Shown here piece by piece: positions 1 through 6,809 of a stretch of DNA of 12,765 bases. Numbering within the stretch: position 1 is the stretch's first letter; the number at the start of each line of letters is the position of its first letter. Made by a program: the position numbers and the translations under genes. The stretch is from Omnitrophica WOR_2 bacterium RIFCSPLOWO2_12_FULL_46_30 (GTDB lineage Bacteria; Omnitrophota; Gorgyraeia; Gygaellales; UBA12090): contig MHHA01000034.1 of NCBI GenBank assembly GCA_001805845.1, positions 1 to 12,765 on the forward strand. The letters are read 5' to 3'. The notes beneath the pieces were generated by a model. That model saw only the letters and a list, made by a program, of their open reading frames with translations. It made no database searches and was not told the origin of the DNA.

Positions 1-562
1 CATCCGATAAAATCTGACATTCTATAGCAGGCAGCGTCTCGCCAAAAAAAACTACTTCGGGCCTCACGGTAAACCCGCACTTTGGACAGGCAGGCGGTAC
101 GGTTAACCGGCTGTAGTCATTAACTTTTGCGCGCCAGGGGCACTTCATGCAGATTAATTTATGCATATTCCCGTGTATCTCAATTACATTCCGCGAGCCA
201 GCGTCGCGGTGGAATCCGTCGATATTCTGGGTTAAGACCCAGACCCGCTCAAAGCGCCTTTCCATTTCCGCAATTACTTGGTGGGCGCGGTTAAAGCTGG
301 CATTGCGGCAGTTCTTTTCTATCTGGGCGAGATATTTCCAGGTAACCTCAGGACGCTGGTTAAGCATCTGCCCGCTCAGCGCCATTTCTATAGGTATGCC
401 GTCTTCGGTAGTCCTATCGTTATACAGGCCGCCAATTCCCCTGTAGGTAGGCAGGCCCGAGTCCGCGGATATGCCGGCGCCGGTAATAAAGAAGATACTT
501 TTACGGCCTTTTAACAGACGGACAACATTATAGATTTTCTCTGTTTCTGTATTAGAAATCAA
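1..562 (-). CDS. Sir2-family NAD-dependent protein deacylase (C-terminal end outside the window)
   Basis: The reading frame translates without stops for 187 codons and runs off the left edge. It shows the sirtuin signatures: the NAD-binding GAGISADSGLPTYRG (residues 28-42), TQNIDGFHRDAGS (111-123), the catalytic His in EIHG (H130), two CxxC pairs for the structural zinc (C138/C141 and C159/C162) and RPEVVFFGE (167-175). Sirtuins remove acyl groups from lysines using NAD+, usually in the cytoplasm. The sequence after the first motif (GIGGLYND) differs from the FRG/LW pattern of typical CobB proteins, so this may be a separate subgroup. The only plausible start is TTG at 562, because an in-frame TAG lies three codons upstream and the first ATG falls well inside the domain. 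The start overlaps the end of the DUF192 gene by 11 bases, which suggests translational coupling. Acyl specificity cannot be read from the sequence. Confidence 0.9.
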   Translation of the reverse strand, partial: MISNTETEKIYNVVRLLKGRKSIFFITGAGISADSGLPTYRGIGGLYNDRTTEDGIPIEMALSGQMLNQRPEVTWKYLAQIEKNCRNASFNRAHQVIAEMERRFERVWVLTQNIDGFHRDAGSRNVIEIHGNMHKLICMKCPWRAKVNDYSRLTVPPACPKCGFTVRPEVVFFGETLPAIECQILSD

Positions 563-974
563 CTCTATCCCCTATCTCTATTCTATTTCTCTCTAGAAAG
601 TCCGCATTAACCTCTAAGACGTATTTGGCTTTTGTCTGCGGGACAATACTCTCACAGGAATCCCTGCAAGGCAAAACATTGCTTTTTATCTCCACTATCA
701 GCTTATCCTTACTTATCCAGATTATGTCTAAGGGAAATTTCATATTCTTCATCCAGAAGCTCTGCCTTTCTTCTTCCTCAAAGACAAAGAGCATACCCTG
801 ATTTTCCGGCAGGCCTTCCCTGAACATCAAACCCAATCGCCTTTTACTTTCTGTATCAGCAATCTCTGCCTGCAGGCACACTTTCTCAAAGCACACTTCT
901 TTTGTAAGCTGTTCGCTCAAACTGATTGAAGAAAAAATAAGCAATAACATAAGGATTGCGGGCAATTTAATCAT
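552..974 (-). CDS. Secreted DUF192-family protein
   Basis: A 140-residue protein with an N-terminal hydrophobic segment (about residues 3-20) that looks like a signal peptide with cleavage near SLS-EQ. It is therefore probably exported or periplasmic. The rest matches the DUF192 pattern: RRLGLMFRE (45-53), GMLFVF (60-65) and FWMKNMKFPLDIIWI (73-87), ending in a small beta-rich region. Length is normal for the family, whose biochemical role is not established. Four cysteines (C28, C33, C103, C107) could form disulfides in an oxidising compartment. No lipobox is seen, since the segment after the hydrophobic core lacks a cysteine. It starts with ATG eight bases after the rlmN stop, without a clear Shine-Dalgarno site, so it is probably translated from the same message. 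Its end overlaps the sirtuin start. Confidence 0.85.
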   Translation of the reverse strand: MIKLPAILMLLLIFSSISLSEQLTKEVCFEKVCLQAEIADTESKRRLGLMFREGLPENQGMLFVFEEEERQSFWMKNMKFPLDIIWISKDKLIVEIKSNVLPCRDSCESIVPQTKAKYVLEVNADFLERNRIEIGDRVDF

Positions 975-982
975 AAGTTAGA

Positions 983-2008
983 TTATGTTTTGCGGCTTAT
1001 TCTTAGCTGTCCGCAGGCGGCATCAATATCCTTTCCGCGGGGTTTTCTTATGGTAACGGGAATCCTTGCATCTTCTAAGAGTTTCCTAAAAGCCAAAACC
1101 TCAGGGCCTGGGGCAGGCTCATAAGGCAGATCTTTTACCGGATTGTAAATCAGCAGGTTAACCTTGGCATTCCATCCCTTCAGAAGCTTTGCCAAATTTT
1201 CTGCCGACTGTCTCGAGGAGTTAATTTCCTTGAGCAAGGCATATTCAAAGGTAACCTGGCGCCCTGTTACGAAAGCATATTTCTTACAGCCCGTAATTAA
1301 TTCCTTTAAAGGATACTTCTTATTTACCGGCATAAGCTGGCTGCGGGCCTTATCATCCGAGGCATGCAAGGATATGGAAAGTTCTATCTGCATGCCTTCC
1401 TTGGATAAACGTTCAATAGCGGGTATAAGTCCGGAAGTGGAAATGGTTATTCTGCGCGCGCCGATGTTTAAGCCGCCATGGTAATTGATTATTTTGATTG
1501 CCTTTAAAACATTGTTATAGTTATCTAAGGGCTCGCCGATCCCCATAAAGACAATGTGCGAAACCCGGCTTTTGGCTAAATGTTTATTTATCTCTAAGAC
1601 CTGAGCGATTATCTCCCAGGCCAAAAGATTTCTCTTAAATCCAGCTAAGCCGCTGGCGCAGAACCGACAGCCGTATTTACAACCCACCTGGGTTGAAAGG
1701 CAGGCGGTATTGCGGCCTTCAGCCGGAATCAGGACTGACTCAATCAGGTTGTCATCTTCCAAACCAAAAAGGAATTTTTTGGTCCCATCAGTTGATTCCT
1801 GCATTTTGATTAATTTTAATTCCTGAAAAATAAATTTCTCTTTGCATCTCTTTCTCAAATCTAAGGAGAGGTTGGTCATCTCAGCAAAAGAAGCCGCTTC
1901 CTTTTGATAAACCCAGGAAAATACCTGCTGCGCATGATAGAGAGACGCCTTCCAATCTTTAAAAAGCTGTTCTAATTCTTCTAAAGAATAATTCCTGATA
2001 TCGGTCAT
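983..2008 (-). CDS. rlmN: Dual-specificity 23S rRNA/tRNA adenine-C2 methyltransferase RlmN
   Basis: A 341-residue radical-SAM enzyme that methylates C2 of A2503 in 23S rRNA, and in studied homologues A37 of some tRNAs. The radical-SAM cluster motif CxxxCxxC is at C110/C114/C117. The two reactive cysteines of the RlmN/Cfr mechanism are present: C103 seven residues before the cluster, and C332 in DIDAACGQL near the C-terminus. Also visible are the SAM-site GEPLDNY (158-164) and the conserved RITISTSG (186-193). Length is typical. The ATG directly abuts the TAG stop of the MFS transporter gene, so translation is probably coupled. The mechanism yields 5'-deoxyadenosine as by-product, which may matter for the nucleoside-salvage genes upstream in the same gene run. 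RlmN rather than Cfr is inferred from overall sequence feel and context, not from a tree. Confidence 0.95.
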   Translation of the reverse strand: MTDIRNYSLEELEQLFKDWKASLYHAQQVFSWVYQKEAASFAEMTNLSLDLRKRCKEKFIFQELKLIKMQESTDGTKKFLFGLEDDNLIESVLIPAEGRNTACLSTQVGCKYGCRFCASGLAGFKRNLLAWEIIAQVLEINKHLAKSRVSHIVFMGIGEPLDNYNNVLKAIKIINYHGGLNIGARRITISTSGLIPAIERLSKEGMQIELSISLHASDDKARSQLMPVNKKYPLKELITGCKKYAFVTGRQVTFEYALLKEINSSRQSAENLAKLLKGWNAKVNLLIYNPVKDLPYEPAPGPEVLAFRKLLEDARIPVTIRKPRGKDIDAACGQLRISRKT

Positions 2009-3283
2009 CTAAGGAAAGAGCGCTTTTAGCATCCGGCTTACCTCAAGCGGCTCTACAGGCCTGCGAATTTCTTTAATTTTTGGAGTAAAGGTAAAAATTA
2101 CCAGAAAGCGCATCATTGATGAAAAAAGAAACAAGGATAACAGCTTATAGCCGAGAAGTTCAGGCATATGGCCGGCCAAATAACCTCCTAAACCAGCTCC
2201 CAGGCTTATGCCAAATCCATTAACAACGTTAAAATACGAAAGGCACCTGGTGCGCTTAGGGGCGCTTACGCTGTCAAAGACAAAATTTACCGCGCAAAGG
2301 TTAAATCCGCTCCAGGCAAAACCGCCTAATATCTGGACAAAGATTAAATATAGCGGATGGCGGTAAATAATCCAGTACAAAGGCAACGAAGCAATAAAAA
2401 AAGAGCAGAATTTTACAATCCTGTAATTACCAATCCTATCCGCAAGCCGGCCCCAGCGGTTAATTAACAAGAAGCTGGTAAGAACAACGGGAATCATTAC
2501 TACGGTGTAGGTGAAATAGCCAAATTTGAGGTCCCTGAGCATAAAGACGGTAAAGAAAGGAGCGGCGAGATTAACCGAAAAGTTAAGCCCGGCCACAAAA
2601 AAGGTAAACTTAACAAAATTGCTTTCCCTTGCCCTTTTGATAAAATCTACAAAAGTAAAATGGTCTTCTACGCAACGCCTGAACTTCGGCTCATACATCT
2701 TAGTCAAAAAATACCAGCAGATAAAACGCGCTGCCATTGCTGAATTTAGTATTATCCAAAAGCCAAGCAGAACATTGTTCTTATAGATTTGTAAAATCAA
2801 TCCGGCAGACAAAGAAGCGCCTACAGCGACCAGCCCCAAAACTTTATTCCGCCAGCCAAAATATTGGCCTCTCTTATTTGACGGTATATACTCGCTCATC
2901 AGCGATGCCCAGGCTCCTAAGCTTATTGCGCCAAAGCCGGTAAAAAGCATCGCCAGGAAAATCAAGAAGCTAGCCTGGTTAATTTTGATAATATAGGGAA
3001 GAAGAATAATCGGCAGAATCATAAGGGCCTGCATAAATACTGAGAGCAAGATAAGTCTTTTGCGGCTGGCTAATCTTTCCGTCAAATCCGCGCTTTTTAG
3101 CTGAACCAAAGAGGCGCAGAGATTCGGCAGCGCGCTTAGGAGCCCAACTTGCCTGACGCTTGCTTTCAGAGCCAAGGCATAGGGAGTAATATAATCCTGA
3201 GTTAAGCCAACCATTATAAAAGCAAATACTCCGTCCCAGAATGAATACTTCAGGCTTTTTTTGAGCTTATTATCTTTAGACAT
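2009..3283 (-). CDS. Major facilitator superfamily transporter
   Basis: A 424-residue, strongly hydrophobic protein with about twelve predicted membrane segments, no signal peptide and a basic N-terminus (SKDNKLKKS). The cytoplasmic loop WGRLADRIGNYR (277-288) is an MFS motif-A-like loop before the second half. The stretch SNKRGQYFGWRNK (135-147) resembles the loop after helix 4. The protein moves a small solute across the inner membrane, but the substrate cannot be inferred. It begins 50 bases downstream of the zinc alcohol dehydrogenase, with no convincing Shine-Dalgarno sequence before the ATG, and its stop abuts the rlmN start. A role in exporting or importing a metabolite of the neighbouring aldolase and dehydrogenase genes is possible but unsupported. 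Confidence 0.85.
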   Translation of the reverse strand: MSKDNKLKKSLKYSFWDGVFAFIMVGLTQDYITPYALALKASVRQVGLLSALPNLCASLVQLKSADLTERLASRKRLILLSVFMQALMILPIILLPYIIKINQASFLIFLAMLFTGFGAISLGAWASLMSEYIPSNKRGQYFGWRNKVLGLVAVGASLSAGLILQIYKNNVLLGFWIILNSAMAARFICWYFLTKMYEPKFRRCVEDHFTFVDFIKRARESNFVKFTFFVAGLNFSVNLAAPFFTVFMLRDLKFGYFTYTVVMIPVVLTSFLLINRWGRLADRIGNYRIVKFCSFFIASLPLYWIIYRHPLYLIFVQILGGFAWSGFNLCAVNFVFDSVSAPKRTRCLSYFNVVNGFGISLGAGLGGYLAGHMPELLGYKLLSLFLFSSMMRFLVIFTFTPKIKEIRRPVEPLEVSRMLKALFP

Positions 3284-3333
3284 TTAGGGGTATTTTGATG
3301 GCAGGATAGCGTAGGGGAATTACGCAGACTCGT

Positions 3334-4359
3334 TCAACTATTCGGCTCAATAATTACTTTTATAGAATCTTTGCCTTCAAGCATAATCCGAAAACCCTCG
3401 CCTATCTGGGAGAGTTTTAGCCGATGCGTGATTAGTCCTGTTACGGTAATTCTTTTAGCGCGCAGCAATTCCAAAGCCGCGCCGGCATCCTCAGGGCTTG
3501 AGCCGTAAGAGTGAATAATCTTAATATTATTACGCCAAAAATCAGCCACCGGCACCTCAAGTTTGACTCCTGGCAATGTTGGCGCAAAACAGAGAATAGT
3601 CCCTGCCCGCTCCACTAGCTCTAATGCCTGCTGAAAGGCAGGGGTTGCGCTTGAGCATACTACTACCAGGTCAGCAAGTCTTCCTTCGTTGTTCTTACGA
3701 AAAAGCGCTATAACGTCTTCGTTTGCGTTAATTACGCTATCCGCCCCTAATTCTGAAGCAACCTTGAGACGATATTTGTTTATATCCGTCATAATTATCC
3801 GCTGGGCGCCGGAGGTTCTTGCCAATAACAAATGCAGCAGCCCGGAAATACCGCTTCCTAAAATAAGCACGCTCTGCTTAGCCTTAAGCCGGGCCATTCT
3901 TTGCCCCCGGAGGACGCAGGCCAATGGTTCAATAAATGTCCCTTCTTCAAAGGATACCTCAGGCGGAAGAAGCAATGCCCCGCGCAGAACGTTGAGCGCA
4001 GGGACACGAATGTATTCGGCAAATCCGCCGGGATAATAATTGGTGCTCTGCAGGGTTTCGCAGGCAGTATGCTCTCCGCTTAAGCAATAGCGGCAGGTAT
4101 TGCAGGGAATATGATGCGCCACAAAGACCCGGTCCCCAATTTTGTAATTTTTTACGCCCTCGCCAACTTCTGCAATTTCACCGGTTGCCTCATGGCCTAA
4201 GACCAAAGGCGCTTTTTTGATTCTATACCACTCCATTACATCTGAGCCGCAGATGCCGCTGGCTCTTACCTTCAATAAAAACTCACCCGGCCCAATCTTT
4301 GGCTTAGGCATCTCCTCAACCCGGACATCCCGGTTGTTATAATACATTCCTACGCGCAT
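3334..4359 (-). CDS. Zinc-dependent medium-chain alcohol/polyol dehydrogenase
   Basis: A 341-residue MDR-superfamily enzyme resembling sorbitol and threonine dehydrogenases; it oxidises an alcohol or reduces the matching carbonyl compound. Catalytic zinc ligands are C37 (GICGSD), H56-E57 (GHEATGE) and probably E144 (FIEPLA). Structural zinc is bound by C86, C89, C92 and C100. The nucleotide-binding loop GSGISG (168-173) followed by D192 after the second strand favours NAD(H) over NADP(H). Length is normal and all key residues are present. It starts 24 bases after the LsrF-like aldolase gene, with a purine-rich GGGGAAAA ahead of the ATG, so the two are likely co-transcribed. The substrate is unknown. 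Candidates are a sugar alcohol, a phosphorylated polyol or an aldehyde produced by the neighbouring aldolases. Confidence 0.88.
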   Translation of the reverse strand: MRVGMYYNNRDVRVEEMPKPKIGPGEFLLKVRASGICGSDVMEWYRIKKAPLVLGHEATGEIAEVGEGVKNYKIGDRVFVAHHIPCNTCRYCLSGEHTACETLQSTNYYPGGFAEYIRVPALNVLRGALLLPPEVSFEEGTFIEPLACVLRGQRMARLKAKQSVLILGSGISGLLHLLLARTSGAQRIIMTDINKYRLKVASELGADSVINANEDVIALFRKNNEGRLADLVVVCSSATPAFQQALELVERAGTILCFAPTLPGVKLEVPVADFWRNNIKIIHSYGSSPEDAGAALELLRAKRITVTGLITHRLKLSQIGEGFRIMLEGKDSIKVIIEPNS

Positions 4360-4383
4360 AACTTTTCCCCAGGCTCCGCCTCG

Positions 4384-5172
4384 TTATATCTTCGCCTCAT
4401 TGAATATCTCGCATGCCTTCTTCACATCGGCCTTCTTATGGATAATCGCCTGCAAAGCCTTTGCCATTGCCGCCGGATGCCTGGCCTGCCAGACATTCCT
4501 GCCTAAATTGATGCCGATGGCTCCTCTTTGCATTCCGTCATAAACAAACTCAAAAACCTCGCGCTCAGTTTCACATTTGGGGCCCCCCGCCATTACCACA
4601 GGAACGGGACACCCCTTAACCACCTTTTCAAAACCTTCTTTACACCAGTATGTCTTTACCACCCGCGCGCCCAACTCTGCGGCAATTCTGCAAGCTAAAG
4701 CTAAATAACGCGCATCCCGCTTTTCCAATTCTTTTCCCACTGCAGTAACCGCCATAACCGGAATGCCGTAATTCTCGCATTCATTAACCAACTTAGCTAA
4801 ATTCAATAAGGTCTGCTGTTCATAGTCGCTGCCCACAAAGACAGAAACTCCCACCGCGGTGGCGTTAAGACGGATAATCTCCTCTATTGAGGTGGTCAGC
4901 CCTTCATTAGCTAAATCCTTACCTGCCATACTGGTCCCGCCGGAAACCCTCAAAATTATCGGCTTGCTATTTGCCGGGCCTATCGCCGAACGCAACACCC
5001 CCCGGGTCACAAACAGGGCATCACAGTATGGTAAAAGCGGCTTGATGGTTTCACCCGGCTCCTCCAAACAACGGGTAGGCCCCTGAAAATACCCGTGGTC
5101 AATGGGCATAAAAAAACAATGCCCGTCTTCCTTAATCAATTGGCTTAAGCGATTCCTCATCCCCCAATCCAT
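4384..5172 (-). CDS. LsrF/DeoC-like class I (Schiff-base) aldolase or thiolase
   Basis: A 262-residue TIM-barrel enzyme close to E. coli LsrF, which cleaves the phosphorylated AI-2 derivative by thiolysis, and related to FbaB-type and archaeal DhnA aldolases. LsrF-like signatures are DWGM at the N-terminus, IDHGYFQGPT (24-33), TRGVLRSAI (56-64), VGSDYE (113-118), VKTYW with the Schiff-base lysine K173, CPVPVVMAGG (188-197) and GINLGRNVWQ (220-229). I chose ATG at 5172 because AGGGAGG lies five bases upstream and LsrF begins its conserved core at the same place. An in-frame GTG at 5208 would add 12 residues but falls inside the hairpin. No lsrABCDGK genes are nearby, so an AI-2 role is not supported. 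The neighbouring class II aldolase, ALDH and ADH suggest carbohydrate-phosphate metabolism. The exact substrate is open. Confidence 0.85.
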   Translation of the reverse strand: MDWGMRNRLSQLIKEDGHCFFMPIDHGYFQGPTRCLEEPGETIKPLLPYCDALFVTRGVLRSAIGPANSKPIILRVSGGTSMAGKDLANEGLTTSIEEIIRLNATAVGVSVFVGSDYEQQTLLNLAKLVNECENYGIPVMAVTAVGKELEKRDARYLALACRIAAELGARVVKTYWCKEGFEKVVKGCPVPVVMAGGPKCETEREVFEFVYDGMQRGAIGINLGRNVWQARHPAAMAKALQAIIHKKADVKKACEIFNEAKI

Positions 5173-5177
5173 TTTTT

Positions 5178-5184
5178 CCTCCCT
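5178..5184 (-). promoter_or_regulatory. Strong ribosome binding site that sets the LsrF-like start
   Basis: AGGGAGG on the minus strand, followed by five A residues and the ATG at 5172. It is the best Shine-Dalgarno site in the window and decides the start against the upstream GTG at 5208. It lies just downstream of the 5191-5248 hairpin and is not covered by it. Confidence 0.8.
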
Positions 5185-5190
5185 CTGGAA

Positions 5191-5248
5191 ATCCCCGAGC
5201 TTAAGCACTTAAAAATTTCTTTGAAATTTTTTACGTAAGCTCGGGGAT
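5191..5248 (-). repeat. Long inverted repeat (leader hairpin) before the LsrF-like gene
   Basis: A perfect 13-bp inverted repeat (5191-5203 and 5236-5248; ATCCCCGAGCTTA and its complement) encloses a second perfect 9-bp inverted repeat (AAAAATTTC 5211-5219, GAAATTTTT 5223-5231, three-base loop). The result is a nested two-tier hairpin whose base ends a few bases from the AGGGAGG site. On the transcribed strand no long U-run follows, so it is not a standard intrinsic terminator. A role in mRNA end protection, processing or controlling expression of the two downstream genes is plausible but not shown. Confidence 0.75.
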
Positions 5249-5261
5249 AAATTCAGCCAGC

Positions 5262-5315
5262 AAACTTATCTTCGCTCATTGCCTGCCGGCAGGCAGGCAA
5301 TCGCTCCATAAGCTT
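5262..5315 (-). repeat. GC-core palindromic element with AT-rich outer arms
   Basis: The core ATTGCCTGCC (5278-5287) and GGCAGGCAAT (5292-5301) form a perfect 10-bp stem with a four-base loop. Outer arms at 5262-5269 and 5308-5315 pair over 8 bp on the minus-strand transcript; the single imperfect position is G-U there and A-C on the other strand. It lies just after the ALDH stop and before the 5191-5248 hairpin, so the 152-base gap carries two hairpins in a row. The GCCTGCCGGCAGGC core resembles dispersed intergenic repeats I associate with uncultivated bacterial lineages; copy number elsewhere cannot be seen here. Confidence 0.7.
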
Positions 5316-5324
5316 GGGCTTCAT

Positions 5325-6809
5325 TTAGAACCCATACCAATAACTTACCAAAGGCTTTGCCTCTTTGGCCTGGTCAATAATGATGTTTTTAAGCCGGGTG
5401 TATTCTAAAAAACCTTCCCTGCCTAATTCTTTGCCAAAGCCGCTTTGCTTAAAACCGCCGTAGGGCAGGTCATTGTAGAACATCCCGTAGGTGTTAATCC
5501 AGATTATCCCGGCATTGATTTTACCGGCTAAGTCCTTTGCCTTTTCTGTATCTCTTGCCCACAGGGAAGCTGCTAAAGCAAAATCGGTTCCATTGACTAA
5601 AGCAATTGCTCCGTCTAAATCAGAAAATCTGTTCAGGCAGGCCACCGGCCCAAAAACCTCTTCCTGGAAAATACTCATTTTCTCTGAAACATCTTCAAAT
5701 ACCGTTGGCTCAAAGAAAAAACCATTCCTTAGCATAGGCACGTTTGGAATTTTTCCGCCGCAGGAAAGCTTAGCGCCCTCGGCCTTTGCTTTCTCTACAT
5801 ATGCTATAACTTTTTTACGCTGGCTCGCGGAGATTAACGGCCCCATCTGGGTCTGATAATCCAGGCCATCGCCTAATTTTATCCGCTTTGCCTTCTCAAG
5901 GAAATCCTTGACGAATCTATCGTAGAGCTCATCCTCAACAAAAATCCGCGACATTGCCGTGCACATCTGGCCCTGGTTTAAGAATATGGAACAAAGACAG
6001 CCGGTAAGCGCAGACTCTAAATCCGCATCTTTTAAAACTATACTTGCGGATTTTCCTCCTAATTCCATAATTAGCTTTTTGACATTTTCTGCAGAATACG
6101 CAATAATCTTTTTCCCCACCTCAGAACTTCCGGTAAAAGAAATCATATCCACTCTTTTATCTGCGCATAATTGCTCACCGATTGCGTCTCCGCTTGCGTG
6201 AATAATGTTTACTACGCCTCTGGGCAGTCCTGCCCCATCTATAATCTTTGCTAATTCCAGAGCGGTTAAGGGAGTCAAACTTGAAGGCTTTAAGACCACC
6301 GTATTTCCTGCGGCTAAAGCGCACGCCAGTTTCCAGGAGGCAATTAACAAGGGATAATTCCAGGGAACGATCAAAACTACTACCCCATACGGTTCATGGA
6401 GAATATGGCTCTTGGCATTTTCTAACTCTAAACTTTCATCTTTCAAATATCTTCCCAAATTATTGGCAAAATGCTCAAAGGTCTTAGCGGCCGACGGCAC
6501 ATCCATAAAGGTTGATTCCTTGATCGGCTTGCCGGTATTCAACGTCTCAAGCCTGGCTAATTCCGCAGCTTTCTCTATAATTCCTTTTGAGATTTTTAAA
6601 AGAAAACTTTTACGCTCTGAAAGGGAAATCTTTCGCCAAGGCCCTGTATCAAAGGCCCTGCGCGCTGAATCTAACGCTGCTTCCACATCTCCGCTTGAAG
6701 CAATAGCAGCTTCCGCAATAGCTTCGCCGCTTGAGGGATTGACTACCCCTTGCCTGCTCTTTGTTTCTCTAAATTCTCCGTTAAGATATAAAGGATAATA
6801 TGGAATCAT
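5325..6809 (-). CDS. NAD(P)-dependent aldehyde dehydrogenase
   Basis: A 494-residue ALDH-superfamily enzyme that oxidises an aldehyde to the carboxylic acid, of the betaine-aldehyde/phenylacetaldehyde type. Visible active-site residues are N151 (PWNYP), K174 (LKPS), the FTGSSEVG cofactor motif (225-232), general base E249 (MELGGKS), nucleophile C283 (NQGQMC) and E384 (EEVFGP). Full length, nothing missing. The catalytic glutamate argues for hydrolytic (acid-forming) rather than CoA-acylating activity. Its ATG overlaps the TGA of the aldolase gene as ATGA, the strongest coupling in this block. The simplest reading is that it removes the aldehyde released by that aldolase (acetaldehyde, glycolaldehyde or methylthioacetaldehyde depending on substrate). 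This assignment rests on gene order; ALDH specificity cannot be read from sequence alone. Confidence 0.93.
   Translation of the reverse strand: MIPYYPLYLNGEFRETKSRQGVVNPSSGEAIAEAAIASSGDVEAALDSARRAFDTGPWRKISLSERKSFLLKISKGIIEKAAELARLETLNTGKPIKESTFMDVPSAAKTFEHFANNLGRYLKDESLELENAKSHILHEPYGVVVLIVPWNYPLLIASWKLACALAAGNTVVLKPSSLTPLTALELAKIIDGAGLPRGVVNIIHASGDAIGEQLCADKRVDMISFTGSSEVGKKIIAYSAENVKKLIMELGGKSASIVLKDADLESALTGCLCSIFLNQGQMCTAMSRIFVEDELYDRFVKDFLEKAKRIKLGDGLDYQTQMGPLISASQRKKVIAYVEKAKAEGAKLSCGGKIPNVPMLRNGFFFEPTVFEDVSEKMSIFQEEVFGPVACLNRFSDLDGAIALVNGTDFALAASLWARDTEKAKDLAGKINAGIIWINTYGMFYNDLPYGGFKQSGFGKELGREGFLEYTRLKNIIIDQAKEAKPLVSYWYGF

Noticed and set aside
147..514. Two overlapping plus-strand frames in the first 0.5 kb.
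   Set aside because: They lie opposite the sirtuin gene, whose frame has all family motifs; the plus-strand translations show no family features.
4384..5172. Assignment of the LsrF-like gene to AI-2 quorum-signal breakdown.
   Set aside because: Sequence similarity is clear, but no lsrABCD, lsrG, lsrK or lsrR gene is present and the neighbours are general carbohydrate enzymes.
5191..5248. Intrinsic terminator or known riboswitch at the leader hairpin.
   Set aside because: No U-run follows on the transcribed strand and I recognise no riboswitch consensus.
5253..5324. 23-codon minus-strand frame starting right after the ALDH stop (TAAATG).
   Set aside because: The middle is translated from the GCCTGCCGGCAGGC repeat, there is no ribosome site and no recognisable peptide.
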